DNA of 36,913 nucleotides from Paracoccaceae bacterium (lineage in GTDB: Bacteria; Pseudomonadota; Alphaproteobacteria; Rhodobacterales; Rhodobacteraceae): contig JAIXPH010000047.1 of NCBI GenBank assembly GCA_027486345.1, positions 1-36,913 of the forward strand, in the 5' to 3' direction. Within the stretch, counting starts at the first letter, position 1; the number at the start of each line of letters is the position of its first letter. Positions 16,922 to 25,356 of this stretch are shown here, piece after piece. The translations under genes were made by a program, and so were the position numbers. The notes below the pieces were generated by a model that worked only from the letters and a program-made list of their open reading frames with translations, ran no database searches and was not told the origin of the DNA.

Positions 16922-17521
16922 TCACTCCGTCATGCGGGTAAAGGTGACGGCCCCCTGATCGCCCTTGAAGTCGCGCAGTTCCAGCGTGGCTTCATCGACA
17001 TATTCCAGCCGCCAACAGGCATCATCGCCCGGATCATCGCCATAGCGATAGAGGCTGATCACCATCCCGTTGCCGGGAAAAGTGCCGTCGCCGCAATATT
17101 CGCCAACCGACATCATGAAATAGGTTTCTTCGCCCTCTCCCAACACCTCAATCCAATCCATCCCGGCGATGCTGATATGGAACGGGGTTTCCTCACCCTC
17201 CGGCCGCCACGCGCCCTGCATGAACTGAAGGTTGCCTTCATACAGGTCATCCGCAATCGGCGCGGCGCTGGACAGGGTGATCGTGGCACTGGAATCGCCC
17301 ATGTCGGACAAGGTGCCTTCGACTTGCACCGCCGTCATCATCGGCAAATCGCGCAAGGCGTCCAACGGTGCCTGCCCTTCAGGCGCGAACAGGTTGAACC
17401 CGGCGGCGTTGATGAAACACCCCTCCTCGCCGCAGGACAGAAGATAGCCGTTGCCGGAAAAGGACTCTTGCGCCTGCGCCGCGCCAGCCCAAAACGCCAA
17501 AAGAAAAACAAAACCTTTCAT
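16922..17521 (-). CDS. Secreted hypothetical protein, paralogue 1
   Basis: A 199-residue protein with a Sec signal peptide (MKGFVFLLAFWAGAAQA, cleavage before QES). The mature part is acidic with paired Cys (LSCGEEGCF, GEYCGDG, DDACWR), suggesting disulphides in the periplasm. It resembles its upstream neighbour in several places: an xxGxxxFxAPxGQxPxDxxxAL stretch, the MQGxW motif and a Trp-containing strand after it. The two are therefore ancient tandem duplicates. No known domain is recognised. I start at 17521 because the signal peptide begins there; an upstream in-frame ATG adds nine polar residues. It lies 10 bases after its paralogue, so they form one operon. Confidence 0.7.
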   Translation of the reverse strand: MKGFVFLLAFWAGAAQAQESFSGNGYLLSCGEEGCFINAAGFNLFAPEGQAPLDALRDLPMMTAVQVEGTLSDMGDSSATITLSSAAPIADDLYEGNLQFMQGAWRPEGEETPFHISIAGMDWIEVLGEGEETYFMMSVGEYCGDGTFPGNGMVISLYRYGDDPGDDACWRLEYVDEATLELRDFKGDQGAVTFTRMTE

Positions 17522-17531
17522 ACCCTTACCC

Positions 17532-18173
17532 TCACTTCGCCCGTTCATATGCCAGCGTGTTGCCCCGGCCCATATAGGACAGTTCCATCCGTGCCTTGTC
17601 TGTGTAAAGGTCAGAGTAACACATCGCGGGCATATCCTGCGGCGGGATGCTGAACAGTTCCATCACCGCGCCACCGCCTTCGCTGCCGTCCGAACAGGCA
17701 TCGGCAAAGGACATCACCGACTGGCTGACGGCCTCGCCGCCATAGACATCCGTCCAGATCAGCCCAACGACCTGCACGACAGATTGCGGATCATCGACCG
17801 AGACCCATGTGCCCTGCATCGCCCGGATCGTAACGCCATAAGGATCGGCGCCCGCGTCGGCCTCTGCCACCGCGCCCACCGCGATATCGGCATAGGAATC
17901 ATACATGGCCAGGATGTCGCCGCGAAACTCGAGGTAAGCCAGCGGCGGCATCGCTTTCAGCGCGGCAAAGACGTCCGCCGGGGTTTGCCCGCTATAGGGG
18001 GCCACGAACTGCGACCCGCCCGCGATGATCGTGCAGCCGGGCAATTCGCCGTCATCGGTGCAGCCCTGCACATATCCGAAATCGCGGTAAGCATCGCCCA
18101 AACTGCCGGGTTCAAAGGCGTAAGCGGGGGGCGAGATCACCCCAAGGAGCATAGCAACACAAAACAGACGCAT
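17532..18173 (-). CDS. Secreted hypothetical protein, paralogue 2
   Basis: A 213-residue protein with a Sec signal peptide (MRLFCVAMLLGVISPPAYA, cleavage before FEP) and an acidic, Cys-containing mature part (VQGCTDDGELPGCTI, ADACSDG, AMCYSD). It shares the GGSQFVAPYSGQTPADVFAAL and AIRAMQGTWVS regions with the downstream gene, at low overall similarity. No family is recognised. The start at 18173 fits the signal peptide; an in-frame ATG 19 codons earlier gives a polar extension. It is transcribed away from topA's end, and the topA stop is about 90 bases upstream of it. Confidence 0.7.
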   Translation of the reverse strand: MRLFCVAMLLGVISPPAYAFEPGSLGDAYRDFGYVQGCTDDGELPGCTIIAGGSQFVAPYSGQTPADVFAALKAMPPLAYLEFRGDILAMYDSYADIAVGAVAEADAGADPYGVTIRAMQGTWVSVDDPQSVVQVVGLIWTDVYGGEAVSQSVMSFADACSDGSEGGGAVMELFSIPPQDMPAMCYSDLYTDKARMELSYMGRGNTLAYERAK

Positions 18174-18263
18174 CACACACTCCACAAGGGTCCCACCTTG
18201 AGACTGTATCATGCCCAAACGCGTGGTCACCGGGGAAAACGACGGCCCCCCGGTGGCTTGCGA

Positions 18264-20909
18264 TCAAGAGGCGTCAGATTTTGTCGCCTTGGGCTTGGCG
18301 GCGGCTTTTGGCTTTGCTGCCGTTTTCGCAGCCGCCTTGGGCGCGGCCTTGGCGGCAGCCTTGGGCTTTGCGGCGGCTTTCGGCTTAGCAGCGGCCTTCG
18401 GCGCAGCCTTGGCCTTGGTCGTCTTGGCCTTGCCGCCCTTGCCCGCCTTTTCGGCAACGATCTCCAAGGCCTGGTCCAGCGTCACCGCCTCCGGCTCCAT
18501 GCCCTTGGGCAGGGTGGCGTTGACCTTGCCCCATTTGACATAGGGCCCGTAGCGACCCGGCATCACCTGCACCTCGCCGCCATCGGGATGCGCGCCCAAG
18601 ACCTTCAGCGGACCCGCCGGGGCCGCAGCCCCCCGCCCGCGCGTGGCCTTTTGCGCCAGCACTTCGACGGCGCGGTTCATGCCGATGGTGAAGACCTCTT
18701 CGACGTCGGTGATATTGGCATAGACGCTGCCATGTTTGATGTAGGGCCCGAAGCGGCCAATTCCGGCCTCCACCAGATCCCCGGTCTCGGGATGCGGGCC
18801 GATGGGGCGCGGCAGGGACAGCAGTTGCAGCGCCCGTTCCAGCGTGATCGATTCCGGCGACCAGCCCTTGGGCAAGCTGGCGCGGGGGGGCTTGGGGGCC
18901 TCGGTCGTCGCTTCGCCCTTTTGCACATAGGGGCCAAACCGCCCCGCGCGCAGGCTGATCGGCTGGCCATCCTCGTCATGGCCAAGGATGCGCCCATCGG
19001 CGGACAAGCCGCCCGCGCCATCCTCGCCGCCCGAAATCGGGCGGGTGTAGCGGCATTCCGGGTAATTGCCGCAACCGATGAACGCGCTGCCCGAGCGCGC
19101 GGTTTTCAGATGCAGCCGACCTGTGCCGCAGGTCGGGCAGGACCGGGGGTCAGACCCATCCGCCCGCACCGGATAGAGATGCGGGCCAAGGAATTCGTCG
19201 ATCTTGTCCAGAACCTCGCTGATCCGCAGATCCGCGGTCTCTGCGATGGCGGCGGAAAAGTCGCGCCAGAACCGCGCCAGCACTTCCTTGTAATCCCGTT
19301 CCCCGGCCGAGACGTCGTCCAACTGGCTTTCCAGATCGGCGGTGAAGTCGAAATCGACATAGCGGCGGAAGTAGTTGGTCAGAAACGCCGTGACCAAGCG
19401 CCCCTTGTCCTCGGGGATCAGGCGGTTCTTGTCCTTGCGCACATATTCGCGGTCCTGAATCGTGCCGATGATGCTGGCATAGGTGGAGGGACGGCCGATC
19501 CCCAACTCTTCCATCCGCTTGACGAGCGTCGCCTCGGTATAGCGCGGCGGGGCTTGGGTGAAATGCTGGTCCGGCGTCACTTGCCGCTTGGCGGCGGGTT
19601 CACCCTGCATGATGACGGGCAGTTTGCCCTCATCCTCGCCATCATCGTCACGGCCTTCGTCATAGACGGCCAAGAACCCGTCAAAGAGCACCACCTGCCC
19701 ATTGGCGCGCAACGCCACCTGCCCATCGGCAGAGGCCACATCCACCACGGTCTTTTCCAACCGGGCCGAGGCCATTTGGCAGGCAATGGTCCGCTTCCAG
19801 ATCAGATCATAGAGCTTTTTCTGATCTGTCTCGGTCAGGCGCAGCTTTTCGGGGCTGGCGGCCATGTCGGTGGGACGGATGCATTCATGCGCTTCCTGCG
19901 CGTTCTTGGCCTTGTTCTTGTACATGCGCGGGCTGGAGGGCACGTAGTCCGCCCCAAAGCGGCGCTTGATTTCATCGCGCGCGGCCATCACGGCCTCAGG
20001 GGCCATGTCGATGCCATCGGTCCGCATGTAGGTGATGTGCCCGGCCTCATAGAGCCGCTGTGCCGCGCTCATCGTGGCTTTGGCACCCATGCCGTATTTG
20101 CGGCTGGCCTCCTGTTGCAGGGTCGAGGTCATGAAGGGCGGATAGGGATTGCGGCTGCCGGGCTTGGCCTCCACCGATTGCACTGTCAGATCGCGCGAGC
20201 GCACGGCCTGCACCGCAATCTCGGCGGCCTCGGCAGTGGGAATGTCGAACTTTTGCAGCTTCTTGCCGCCCAGAAGCGTCAGCGTCGCCTCATACTCCTG
20301 CCCGCGCGGAGTGGTCAGAACCGCCTTGACCGTCCAGAATTCCTGCGCGCGGAACGCCTCGATCTCCATCTCGCGTTCCACGATCAGGCGCAGGCAGACC
20401 GACTGCACCCTTCCTGCCGATTTCGCTCCCGGCAACTTGCGCCAGAGCACCGGCGACAAGGTGAAGCCCACCAGATAATCCAAGGCGCGACGGGCAAGAT
20501 AGGCATCCACCAGCGGCACATCGACCTGACGCGGTTCCTGCATCGCCTTGGTCACGGCTTCTTTCGTGATGGCGTTGAAGGTGACACGCGAAACGGTCTT
20601 GCCCTTCTTGATGCTGGAGGCCAGCGCCTCTTGCAAATGCCAGGAAATCGCCTCGCCCTCACGGTCAGGGTCGGTGGCAAGGATCAGCGTGTCATCGGTT
20701 TTCAGCGCCTCGGCAATGGCGCGGACGTGCTTTTTCGACTCCGCCGCCACTTCCCATTCCATGCGGAAATCATTCTCGGGATCGACCGAGCCATCCTTGG
20801 CCGGCAGGTCGCGGACATGGCCATACGAGGCGAGAACCGTGAAATCCGGGCCAAGATATTTGTTGATGGTCTTGGCCTTGGCGGGGGACTCCACAACGAC
20901 GACTGCCAT
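18264..20909 (-). CDS. topA: DNA topoisomerase I (type IA, omega protein)
   Basis: Relaxes negative supercoils by cutting and rejoining one DNA strand. The 881-residue protein opens with a Toprim domain (AVVVVESPAKAKTI, with DPDREGE near residues 80-86). The active-site Tyr294 sits in HITYMRTDGID. A four-cysteine zinc ribbon (CPTCGTGRLHLK ... GCGNYPECRY) is followed by three C-terminal topoisomerase repeats of the GRFGPYVQKG type. The last 50 residues are a low-complexity Lys/Ala/Pro tail, a DNA-binding extension usual in high-GC alphaproteobacteria. I chose the ATG at 20909 because GGGAGAGGAAA lies just upstream and the Toprim domain starts there. A consensus-like TTGACA at 20971-20976 may be its -35 element. 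It follows dprA in the same direction. Confidence 0.97.
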   Translation of the reverse strand: MAVVVVESPAKAKTINKYLGPDFTVLASYGHVRDLPAKDGSVDPENDFRMEWEVAAESKKHVRAIAEALKTDDTLILATDPDREGEAISWHLQEALASSIKKGKTVSRVTFNAITKEAVTKAMQEPRQVDVPLVDAYLARRALDYLVGFTLSPVLWRKLPGAKSAGRVQSVCLRLIVEREMEIEAFRAQEFWTVKAVLTTPRGQEYEATLTLLGGKKLQKFDIPTAEAAEIAVQAVRSRDLTVQSVEAKPGSRNPYPPFMTSTLQQEASRKYGMGAKATMSAAQRLYEAGHITYMRTDGIDMAPEAVMAARDEIKRRFGADYVPSSPRMYKNKAKNAQEAHECIRPTDMAASPEKLRLTETDQKKLYDLIWKRTIACQMASARLEKTVVDVASADGQVALRANGQVVLFDGFLAVYDEGRDDDGEDEGKLPVIMQGEPAAKRQVTPDQHFTQAPPRYTEATLVKRMEELGIGRPSTYASIIGTIQDREYVRKDKNRLIPEDKGRLVTAFLTNYFRRYVDFDFTADLESQLDDVSAGERDYKEVLARFWRDFSAAIAETADLRISEVLDKIDEFLGPHLYPVRADGSDPRSCPTCGTGRLHLKTARSGSAFIGCGNYPECRYTRPISGGEDGAGGLSADGRILGHDEDGQPISLRAGRFGPYVQKGEATTEAPKPPRASLPKGWSPESITLERALQLLSLPRPIGPHPETGDLVEAGIGRFGPYIKHGSVYANITDVEEVFTIGMNRAVEVLAQKATRGRGAAAPAGPLKVLGAHPDGGEVQVMPGRYGPYVKWGKVNATLPKGMEPEAVTLDQALEIVAEKAGKGGKAKTTKAKAAPKAAAKPKAAAKPKAAAKAAPKAAAKTAAKPKAAAKPKATKSDAS

Positions 20910-20970
20910 GAAATTTCCTCTCCCGCAGGCCAGACAATAGCGCGGCACCATGTGGGCGAACGGGCGGCCT

Positions 20971-20976
20971 TGTCAA
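20971..20976 (-). promoter_or_regulatory. Possible topA -35 element
   Basis: On the minus strand a perfect TTGACA lies 62 bases upstream of the topA ATG. The -10 is unclear: ACATGG at 17-base spacing is poor. The sequence sits in the dprA-topA gap, which would allow topA its own promoter. Confidence 0.35.
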
Positions 20977-21041
20977 TGCGCGGTCTTTTCGCAGGGTCTG
21001 ACGGGCCTCTCGGACCGCCCCGTCACCGCGATGCGCCCCCC

Positions 21042-21092
21042 CCCTTCCCCGTTGCCCCAAATATCCCGGGGGAGTCGCCCGGCACGGGCGAC
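21042..21092 (+). repeat. Short intergenic repeat with CAAATATCCCGGG core, copy 1
   Basis: CTTCCCCGTTGC, then CCAAATATCCCGGGG, then a hairpin GTCGCCCG/CGGGCGAC (21074-21092). The same order of modules recurs at 23922-23966 (inverted) and at 25910-25962. It lies between dprA and topA. The rest of this 280-base gap is GC-rich and shows no gene. Confidence 0.65.
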
Positions 21093-21189
21093 GGAGGCAG
21101 CGCCCCCCGCCGCGCGGGCCTAAGCCGCAGGCGTGGCCCGCGCTCAAGACAACGCGGGCGGCACGCCCGCACCGCCAGATCACCGCCGG

Positions 21190-22395
21190 TCAGAGGCGCG
21201 AGAGCATCCCGCCGGGCGCACGCTGGATTTTGCCATCCAACTCCAGCGCCACCAGTTCCGGCGTCACCTCTCCGGCGGGCAGGGCCAGATCCCGGATCAG
21301 CTGGTCCTCTGCCATCGGGCTGGGGCCAAGCCGGTTCAGGATCATGCCATGCAAACGCGCCACATCGCCAAGAGGCCTGCGCGCGGGGACAGGTCCGGGC
21401 AAGACAGTCGCCGCGTGGGGCGGGCTATCTTCGGCCTCCCCCGTGCGGCGGGGGGGCTGAACCCCCAAAACCTCCAGCACATCGGGTGTGCCGCGCACCA
21501 AAGTGGCACCATCCCGGATCAGGTGATTGCAGCCCGCCGCCCTTGCGTCAAAGGGATGGCCCGGCACCGCCATCACGTCGCGTCCCATGTCCAGCGCTTC
21601 GCGTGCCGTGATCAGGCTCCCGGACCGCGCCGCCGCCTCCACCACCACAACGGCGCGCGAGAGGCCGGCGATGATGCGGTTGCGCAGCGGAAAATGCCGC
21701 GCCTGTGGCACCAGACCCATCGGTTGCTCTGACACCACGCAGCCCTTCGCCGCGACCTCAGCCAACAAACCGGCGTTTTCTTCGGGATAGATCACATCCA
21801 CCCCGCCCGCCATCACGGCGACCGTCCCCGTGGCCAGCGCCGCGCGATGCGCCTCGGCATCGATCCCGCGGGCAAGGCCCGACACCACGACCAGCCCCGC
21901 CTCGCCCAGCGTTTCGGCCAGCCGCCGCGCCATCCGCAGGCCAAGGGATGAGGCGTTGCGCGCCCCCACCATCGCCACCAGGGGCCGCGACAGCAACGCC
22001 ACATCGCCCCGCGCCCACAGGAGGGGCGGCGCATCGGGCAGATCGCGCATGCCGTCGGGGTATCCCGGACCGTCATGCGCCAAAAGCTGCGCCCCGGCCA
22101 AACGGCCGAGCGTCAATTCATGCTCCGCCACCTCAACCGGGCAGACCGAATAGCCCTCCACCCCCACCTCGCGGGCGATGTCGGGCAGCGCGGTAAGGGC
22201 CGCCGACGCACTGCCATGCTCACTGACCAGCCGGTGAAAGGTGACCGGCCCCACCCGGCGCGAGCGGATCAGGCGCAGCCGCAACAGGATCTCAGCCCGG
22301 TCCAACCCGGCCCATTCCAGCCCCGCCATCGACGCCTGCACCGCCCCCGCCCGCACCGCCCCCGCCTGTCCCGTCTCTGCTGCCCGCCGCGCCAT
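21190..22395 (-). CDS. dprA: DNA-processing protein DprA (Smf)
   Basis: Protects incoming single-stranded DNA and loads RecA during natural transformation. About 401 residues. An N-terminal SAM-like helical region is followed by the Rossmann-like DprA core: MVGARNASSLGLRMA, VVSGLARGIDAEAHRAAL, VMAGGVDVIYPEEN, FPLRNRIIAGLSRAVVVVEAA and the loop VPGHPFDARAAGCNHLIRDGA. A C-terminal winged-helix region ends QRAPGGMLSRL. The start is uncertain. The ATG at 22395 is listed, with TTG at 22413 and ATG at 22329 also possible, because the first 30 residues are poorly conserved. The family is widespread in bacteria, so competence is not proven. Confidence 0.92.
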   Translation of the reverse strand: MARRAAETGQAGAVRAGAVQASMAGLEWAGLDRAEILLRLRLIRSRRVGPVTFHRLVSEHGSASAALTALPDIAREVGVEGYSVCPVEVAEHELTLGRLAGAQLLAHDGPGYPDGMRDLPDAPPLLWARGDVALLSRPLVAMVGARNASSLGLRMARRLAETLGEAGLVVVSGLARGIDAEAHRAALATGTVAVMAGGVDVIYPEENAGLLAEVAAKGCVVSEQPMGLVPQARHFPLRNRIIAGLSRAVVVVEAAARSGSLITAREALDMGRDVMAVPGHPFDARAAGCNHLIRDGATLVRGTPDVLEVLGVQPPRRTGEAEDSPPHAATVLPGPVPARRPLGDVARLHGMILNRLGPSPMAEDQLIRDLALPAGEVTPELVALELDGKIQRAPGGMLSRL

Positions 22396-22506
22396 CTGCC
22401 TGTCCCGTGCCAAGCGGGACCCCGAATCCCGCGCCGACTCACAGTCTCGCCGCGCAGGGTTAACGGGTGGTGAATCGTCTTCGGCCCGTTTACCTCACCC
22501 CCCGCC

Positions 22507-22571
22507 TGCGTCGTTTGCGACGCAATTTAAGACGCCTTCGCAGTTGAAGCGGCACGCGAAGTTTGATCAAA
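22507..22571 (+). promoter_or_regulatory. Hairpin and palindrome ahead of gabT
   Basis: TGCGTCG/CGACGCA with loop TTTG (22507-22524) and the perfect palindrome TTTGATCAAA (22562-22571) lie in the 240-base dprA-gabT gap, the palindrome 65 bases before the start. They are candidate operators. I cannot name the regulator. Confidence 0.35.
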
Positions 22572-22635
22572 TGACGCCCACAAGCCCGGCGCCTGCTGCG
22601 CGCTGCGGGCCGCATCCTTTATCATGGAGCCTGCC

Positions 22636-23913
22636 ATGCAGAACGCCGAAGTCGCCCGCCGCCGGGATGAAGCCATTTCCCGTGGTGTGGGCATGATGAC
22701 CCAGATCTATGCGGATCGTGCCCTGAACGCGGAAATCTGGGATATCGAGGGCAACCGCTACATCGACTTCGCCGCAGGCATCGCGGTCGTGAACACCGGC
22801 CATTGCCACCCCAAGGTCATGGCCGCCGTCACCGAACAGATGAGCCGCTTCACCCACACCTGCCATCAGGTGCTTCCTTACGAAAATTACATCCGTCTGG
22901 CCGAACGCCTGAACGCCATCGTTCCCGGCGATTTCCAGAAGAAAACCATCTTCGTGACGACCGGGGCCGAAGCCTGCGAAAACGCCATCAAGATCGCCCG
23001 CATCGCCACGGGCCGCAACGCCGTCATCGCCTTTGGCGGCGGGTTCCACGGCCGGACCTTCATGGGCATGTCGCTGACCGGCAAGGTCGAGCCTTACAAG
23101 AAGGGCTTTGGCGCAATGATGCCCGATGTGTTCCACGTGCCCTTCCCGATGGGTCCGCATGGGATTTCGACCGAGGATTCGATGAAAGGCATCGAAAAGC
23201 TGTTCAAGGCCGATCTCGACCCGAACCGCGTCGCCGCCATCATCTTTGAACCCGTGCAGGGCGAAGGTGGCTTCTATGAGGCCCCGACCGACCTGATCCG
23301 CGCCCTGCGCGCGCTTTGCGACAAGCACGGCATCGTCATGATCGCCGATGAGGTTCAGACCGGTTTCGCCCGCACCGGCAATCTGTTCGCCATGCAGATG
23401 CACGGCGTTGCGGCTGATCTGACCACGATGGCCAAGGGTCTGGCGGGCGGTCTGCCGCTGGCTGCCGTCACGGGCCGCGCCGATCTGATGGACGCCGCCA
23501 ACCCTGGCGGTCTGGGCGGCACCTATGCCGGCAACCCCTTGGGCATCGCCGCCAGCAATGCCGTGCTGGACGTGATCGAGGAAGAAAAGCTCTGCGACCG
23601 CGCCAATGAACTGGGCAGCCGCCTAAAGCAACGGCTGGAATCGATCCGCGCCACCGCGCCGGAAATCATCGACATCCGCGGTCCGGGCTTCATGGTCGCC
23701 GTCGAATTCGCCAACCCCTCGAACCACGAACCCGACGCGGGCTTTACCGGCCGCGTGCGGATGGAGGCGCTGAAGCGCGGCCTGAGCCTGCTGACCTGCG
23801 GCGTCTATGGCAACGTGATCCGTTTCCTTGCGCCCATCACCATCCCGGACGCGCATTTCGCCGAGGCAATGGATATCCTGGAAGAGTCGGTCGCCGCCGC
23901 GCGTCAGGGCTGA
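22636..23913 (+). CDS. gabT: 4-aminobutyrate--2-oxoglutarate aminotransferase
   Basis: A PLP-dependent class III aminotransferase of 425 residues that moves the amino group of GABA to 2-oxoglutarate. It starts QNAEVARRRDEAISRGVG, as other GabT proteins do. Key parts are the aromatic/acceptor segment GIAVVNTGHCHPKV, the PLP phosphate region VTTGAEACENAIKIAR, the Asp of IADEVQTGFARTG, and the Schiff-base Lys in TTMAKGLAGGLPL. The C-terminal GVYGNVIRFLAPITI is also typical. I chose the ATG at 22636 because GGAG lies 7-10 bases upstream; an ATG four codons earlier is in frame. No gabD is adjacent. A related omega-aminotransferase activity (for example on 5-aminovalerate) is possible. Confidence 0.9.
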   Translation: MQNAEVARRRDEAISRGVGMMTQIYADRALNAEIWDIEGNRYIDFAAGIAVVNTGHCHPKVMAAVTEQMSRFTHTCHQVLPYENYIRLAERLNAIVPGDFQKKTIFVTTGAEACENAIKIARIATGRNAVIAFGGGFHGRTFMGMSLTGKVEPYKKGFGAMMPDVFHVPFPMGPHGISTEDSMKGIEKLFKADLDPNRVAAIIFEPVQGEGGFYEAPTDLIRALRALCDKHGIVMIADEVQTGFARTGNLFAMQMHGVAADLTTMAKGLAGGLPLAAVTGRADLMDAANPGGLGGTYAGNPLGIAASNAVLDVIEEEKLCDRANELGSRLKQRLESIRATAPEIIDIRGPGFMVAVEFANPSNHEPDAGFTGRVRMEALKRGLSLLTCGVYGNVIRFLAPITIPDAHFAEAMDILEESVAAARQG

Positions 23914-23921
23914 GGTCGGAA

Positions 23922-23966
23922 GCGGGGGCCAGCCCCCGCACCCCCGGGATATTTGAGCAACGGGGA
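23922..23966 (-). repeat. Short intergenic repeat with CAAATATCCCGGG core, copy 2
   Basis: On the minus strand the order is CTTCCCCGTTGCT, CAAATATCCCGGGGG, then the hairpin GCGGGGGC/GCCCCCGC (23922-23939). It begins 8 bases after the gabT stop and shares modules with the copies at 21042 and 25910. Confidence 0.7.
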
Positions 23967-23972
23967 AGGAGG

Positions 23973-23999
23973 GGCCGTTTCCTCTGGAACGGCCTTTTT
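23973..23999 (+). terminator. Rho-independent terminator between gabT and bioM
   Basis: The stem GGCCGTT/AACGGCC with an 8-base loop is followed by TTTTT. It ends only 20 bases before the bioM ATG, so it either ends gabT with the bio promoter packed inside it, or acts as an attenuator of bioMNY. Confidence 0.85.
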
Positions 24000-24019
24000 C
24001 CTTGCGGTAAGCGCAGGGC

Positions 24020-24751
24020 ATGAGCGGGACACAAGATCAGGCGGGGATCGTGTTGCAGGGCGCGGGTCTGACGATCCGGGGCCGGGTGATCCTGTCGGAC
24101 CTGACGCTGACGCTGACCGAAGCGCGGATTGGCATCGTCGGGCGGAACGGGTCGGGCAAATCCTCGCTGCTGCGGTTGATCGCGGGCTTGGTTTCGCCCA
24201 GCAGTGGGACGGTGCGGGTGGATGGCGTCGACCCCGCCCGTGACCGCAAGGCGATGCTGGCGCGGTTGGGCATCCTGTTCCAGAACCCCGACCACCAAAT
24301 CCTGATGCCGACCGTGGCCGAGGAGTTGGCCTTTGGCCTGCGCCAGGTGGGGCGGTCCGATGCCGAAACCGTGGCGCGCGCCGCGCTAAGTGCTGAGGGG
24401 CGGGCGCATTGGGCGGATCAGCCGGTCTCGACCCTGTCCCACGGGCAAAAGCAATGGCTCTGCCTGATGTCGGTCCTGCTGATGAACCCCGCGACGATCC
24501 TGCTGGACGAACCCTTCGCCGCCCTTGACTTGCCGACCGAGGCGCGGTTGACCCGCCGCCTTGCCGCCCTGCCGCAGCGCCTGATCACCATCAGCCATGC
24601 CCCCGCCGCCGTGGCATCCTGCGACCGGGTGATCTGGCTGGAGGGTGGGCGCGTGCGGGCCGACGGACCCGCCGCCCCGGTGCTGGCAGAATTCACCGAG
24701 GCCATGGCGCGATTGGGGGCGGATGATGCTGACGCTGACCTCTCCGCGTGA
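24020..24751 (+). CDS. bioM: Biotin ECF transporter ATPase
   Basis: A 243-residue ABC ATPase of the energy-coupling-factor type. Walker A GRNGSGKSSLL is near residues 41-51. The Q-loop LGILFQNPDHQILMPTVAEE is typical of ECF A-components. The signature is LSHGQKQWLCL and Walker B is TILLDEPFAALDLP. The H-loop is ISHAPAAV. It is followed by an overlapping permease and bioY, the BioMNY order described in Rhodobacter capsulatus, so biotin uptake is a safe assignment. The start has a weak ribosome site (GCAGGG). Confidence 0.92.
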   Translation: MSGTQDQAGIVLQGAGLTIRGRVILSDLTLTLTEARIGIVGRNGSGKSSLLRLIAGLVSPSSGTVRVDGVDPARDRKAMLARLGILFQNPDHQILMPTVAEELAFGLRQVGRSDAETVARAALSAEGRAHWADQPVSTLSHGQKQWLCLMSVLLMNPATILLDEPFAALDLPTEARLTRRLAALPQRLITISHAPAAVASCDRVIWLEGGRVRADGPAAPVLAEFTEAMARLGADDADADLSA

Positions 24752-25325
24752 GACGCCGCTGCACGGCTGGCCTGCGGGCCTCAAGCTGGCGGGGCTGTGC
24801 CTGTTCACATTGGCGTTGTTCCAACTGACCGCGCCGCTTTGGCTGGCCGGGGTCGCTTTCGCCCTTGCCTTGGGCCATCTGGCGCTGGGACGGGACATCG
24901 CGGCGGCAGGGCTCAGGCTCTTGCGCCCGCTGTGGCCCTTTGCGCTGATCTTGGCGGTCTGGCATCTGGCGCTGCGCGATCCTTCTGGCGGGGCGGTGAT
25001 CCTGCTGCGGATGAGCGCTGCCGTGGCGGCGGCCAACCTTGTGACGATGACCACCCGCCTGTCGGACATGCTGGCGGTGCTGATGCGGCTCCTCTCGCCA
25101 CTGACACGCCTTGGCCTGCCCGGTGATCGCATCGCCTTGGCGGTCGCCTTGGTGATCCGCTTCATCCCCGTGCTGACCGAGCGCATCACCCTGATCCGCT
25201 GCGCATGGTCTGCCCGCAGCCCGCGCCCGCCGGGGTGGCGGCTGATGGTCCCCGCCGCCCTCGCCGCACTCGATGAGGCAGAGCATGTGGCAGAAGCCTT
25301 GCGCGCAAGGGGTGGGACGGGGTAA
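24726..25325 (+). CDS. bioN: Biotin ECF transporter transmembrane T component
   Basis: A 199-residue membrane protein of the CbiQ/EcfT family, with about five hydrophobic helices (LAGLCLFTLALFQL, LWLAGVAFALALG, LWPFALILAVWHLAL, and RIALAVALVIRFIPVL). It carries the short cytoplasmic coupling helices of T components: RCAWSARSPRPPG and AEHVAEALRARG, each with the Ala-Arg-Gly/Ser type motif that contacts the ATPases. It overlaps bioM by 26 bases; the ATG at 24726 and one at 24723 are equally possible. A purine-rich GGGGGCGG lies upstream. It forms one complex with BioM and BioY. Confidence 0.9.
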   Translation: MLTLTSPRETPLHGWPAGLKLAGLCLFTLALFQLTAPLWLAGVAFALALGHLALGRDIAAAGLRLLRPLWPFALILAVWHLALRDPSGGAVILLRMSAAVAAANLVTMTTRLSDMLAVLMRLLSPLTRLGLPGDRIALAVALVIRFIPVLTERITLIRCAWSARSPRPPGWRLMVPAALAALDEAEHVAEALRARGGTG

Positions 25326-25356
25326 GCCGCAACCCGCGCCAACAGGAGACCGCACC

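Noticed and set aside
18264-18420. Repetitive DNA at the topA 3' end as a separate repeat element
   Set aside because: It encodes the in-frame Lys/Ala/Pro tail of topoisomerase I, which is common in high-GC alphaproteobacteria.
17451-21611. A 1386-codon open frame on the + strand opposite topA
   Set aside because: It is an antisense shadow of topA and its flanks. The minus-strand topA has full motif support and the + frame is a low-complexity His/Arg/Gly translation with no domain.
22562-22571. TTTGATCAAA as an FnrL site
   Set aside because: An Fnr box needs TTGAT-N4-ATCAA. This palindrome has no central spacer.
23973-24019. A BioR operator ahead of bioM
   Set aside because: I looked for a TTATCTATAA-like site in the gabT-bioM gap and saw none.
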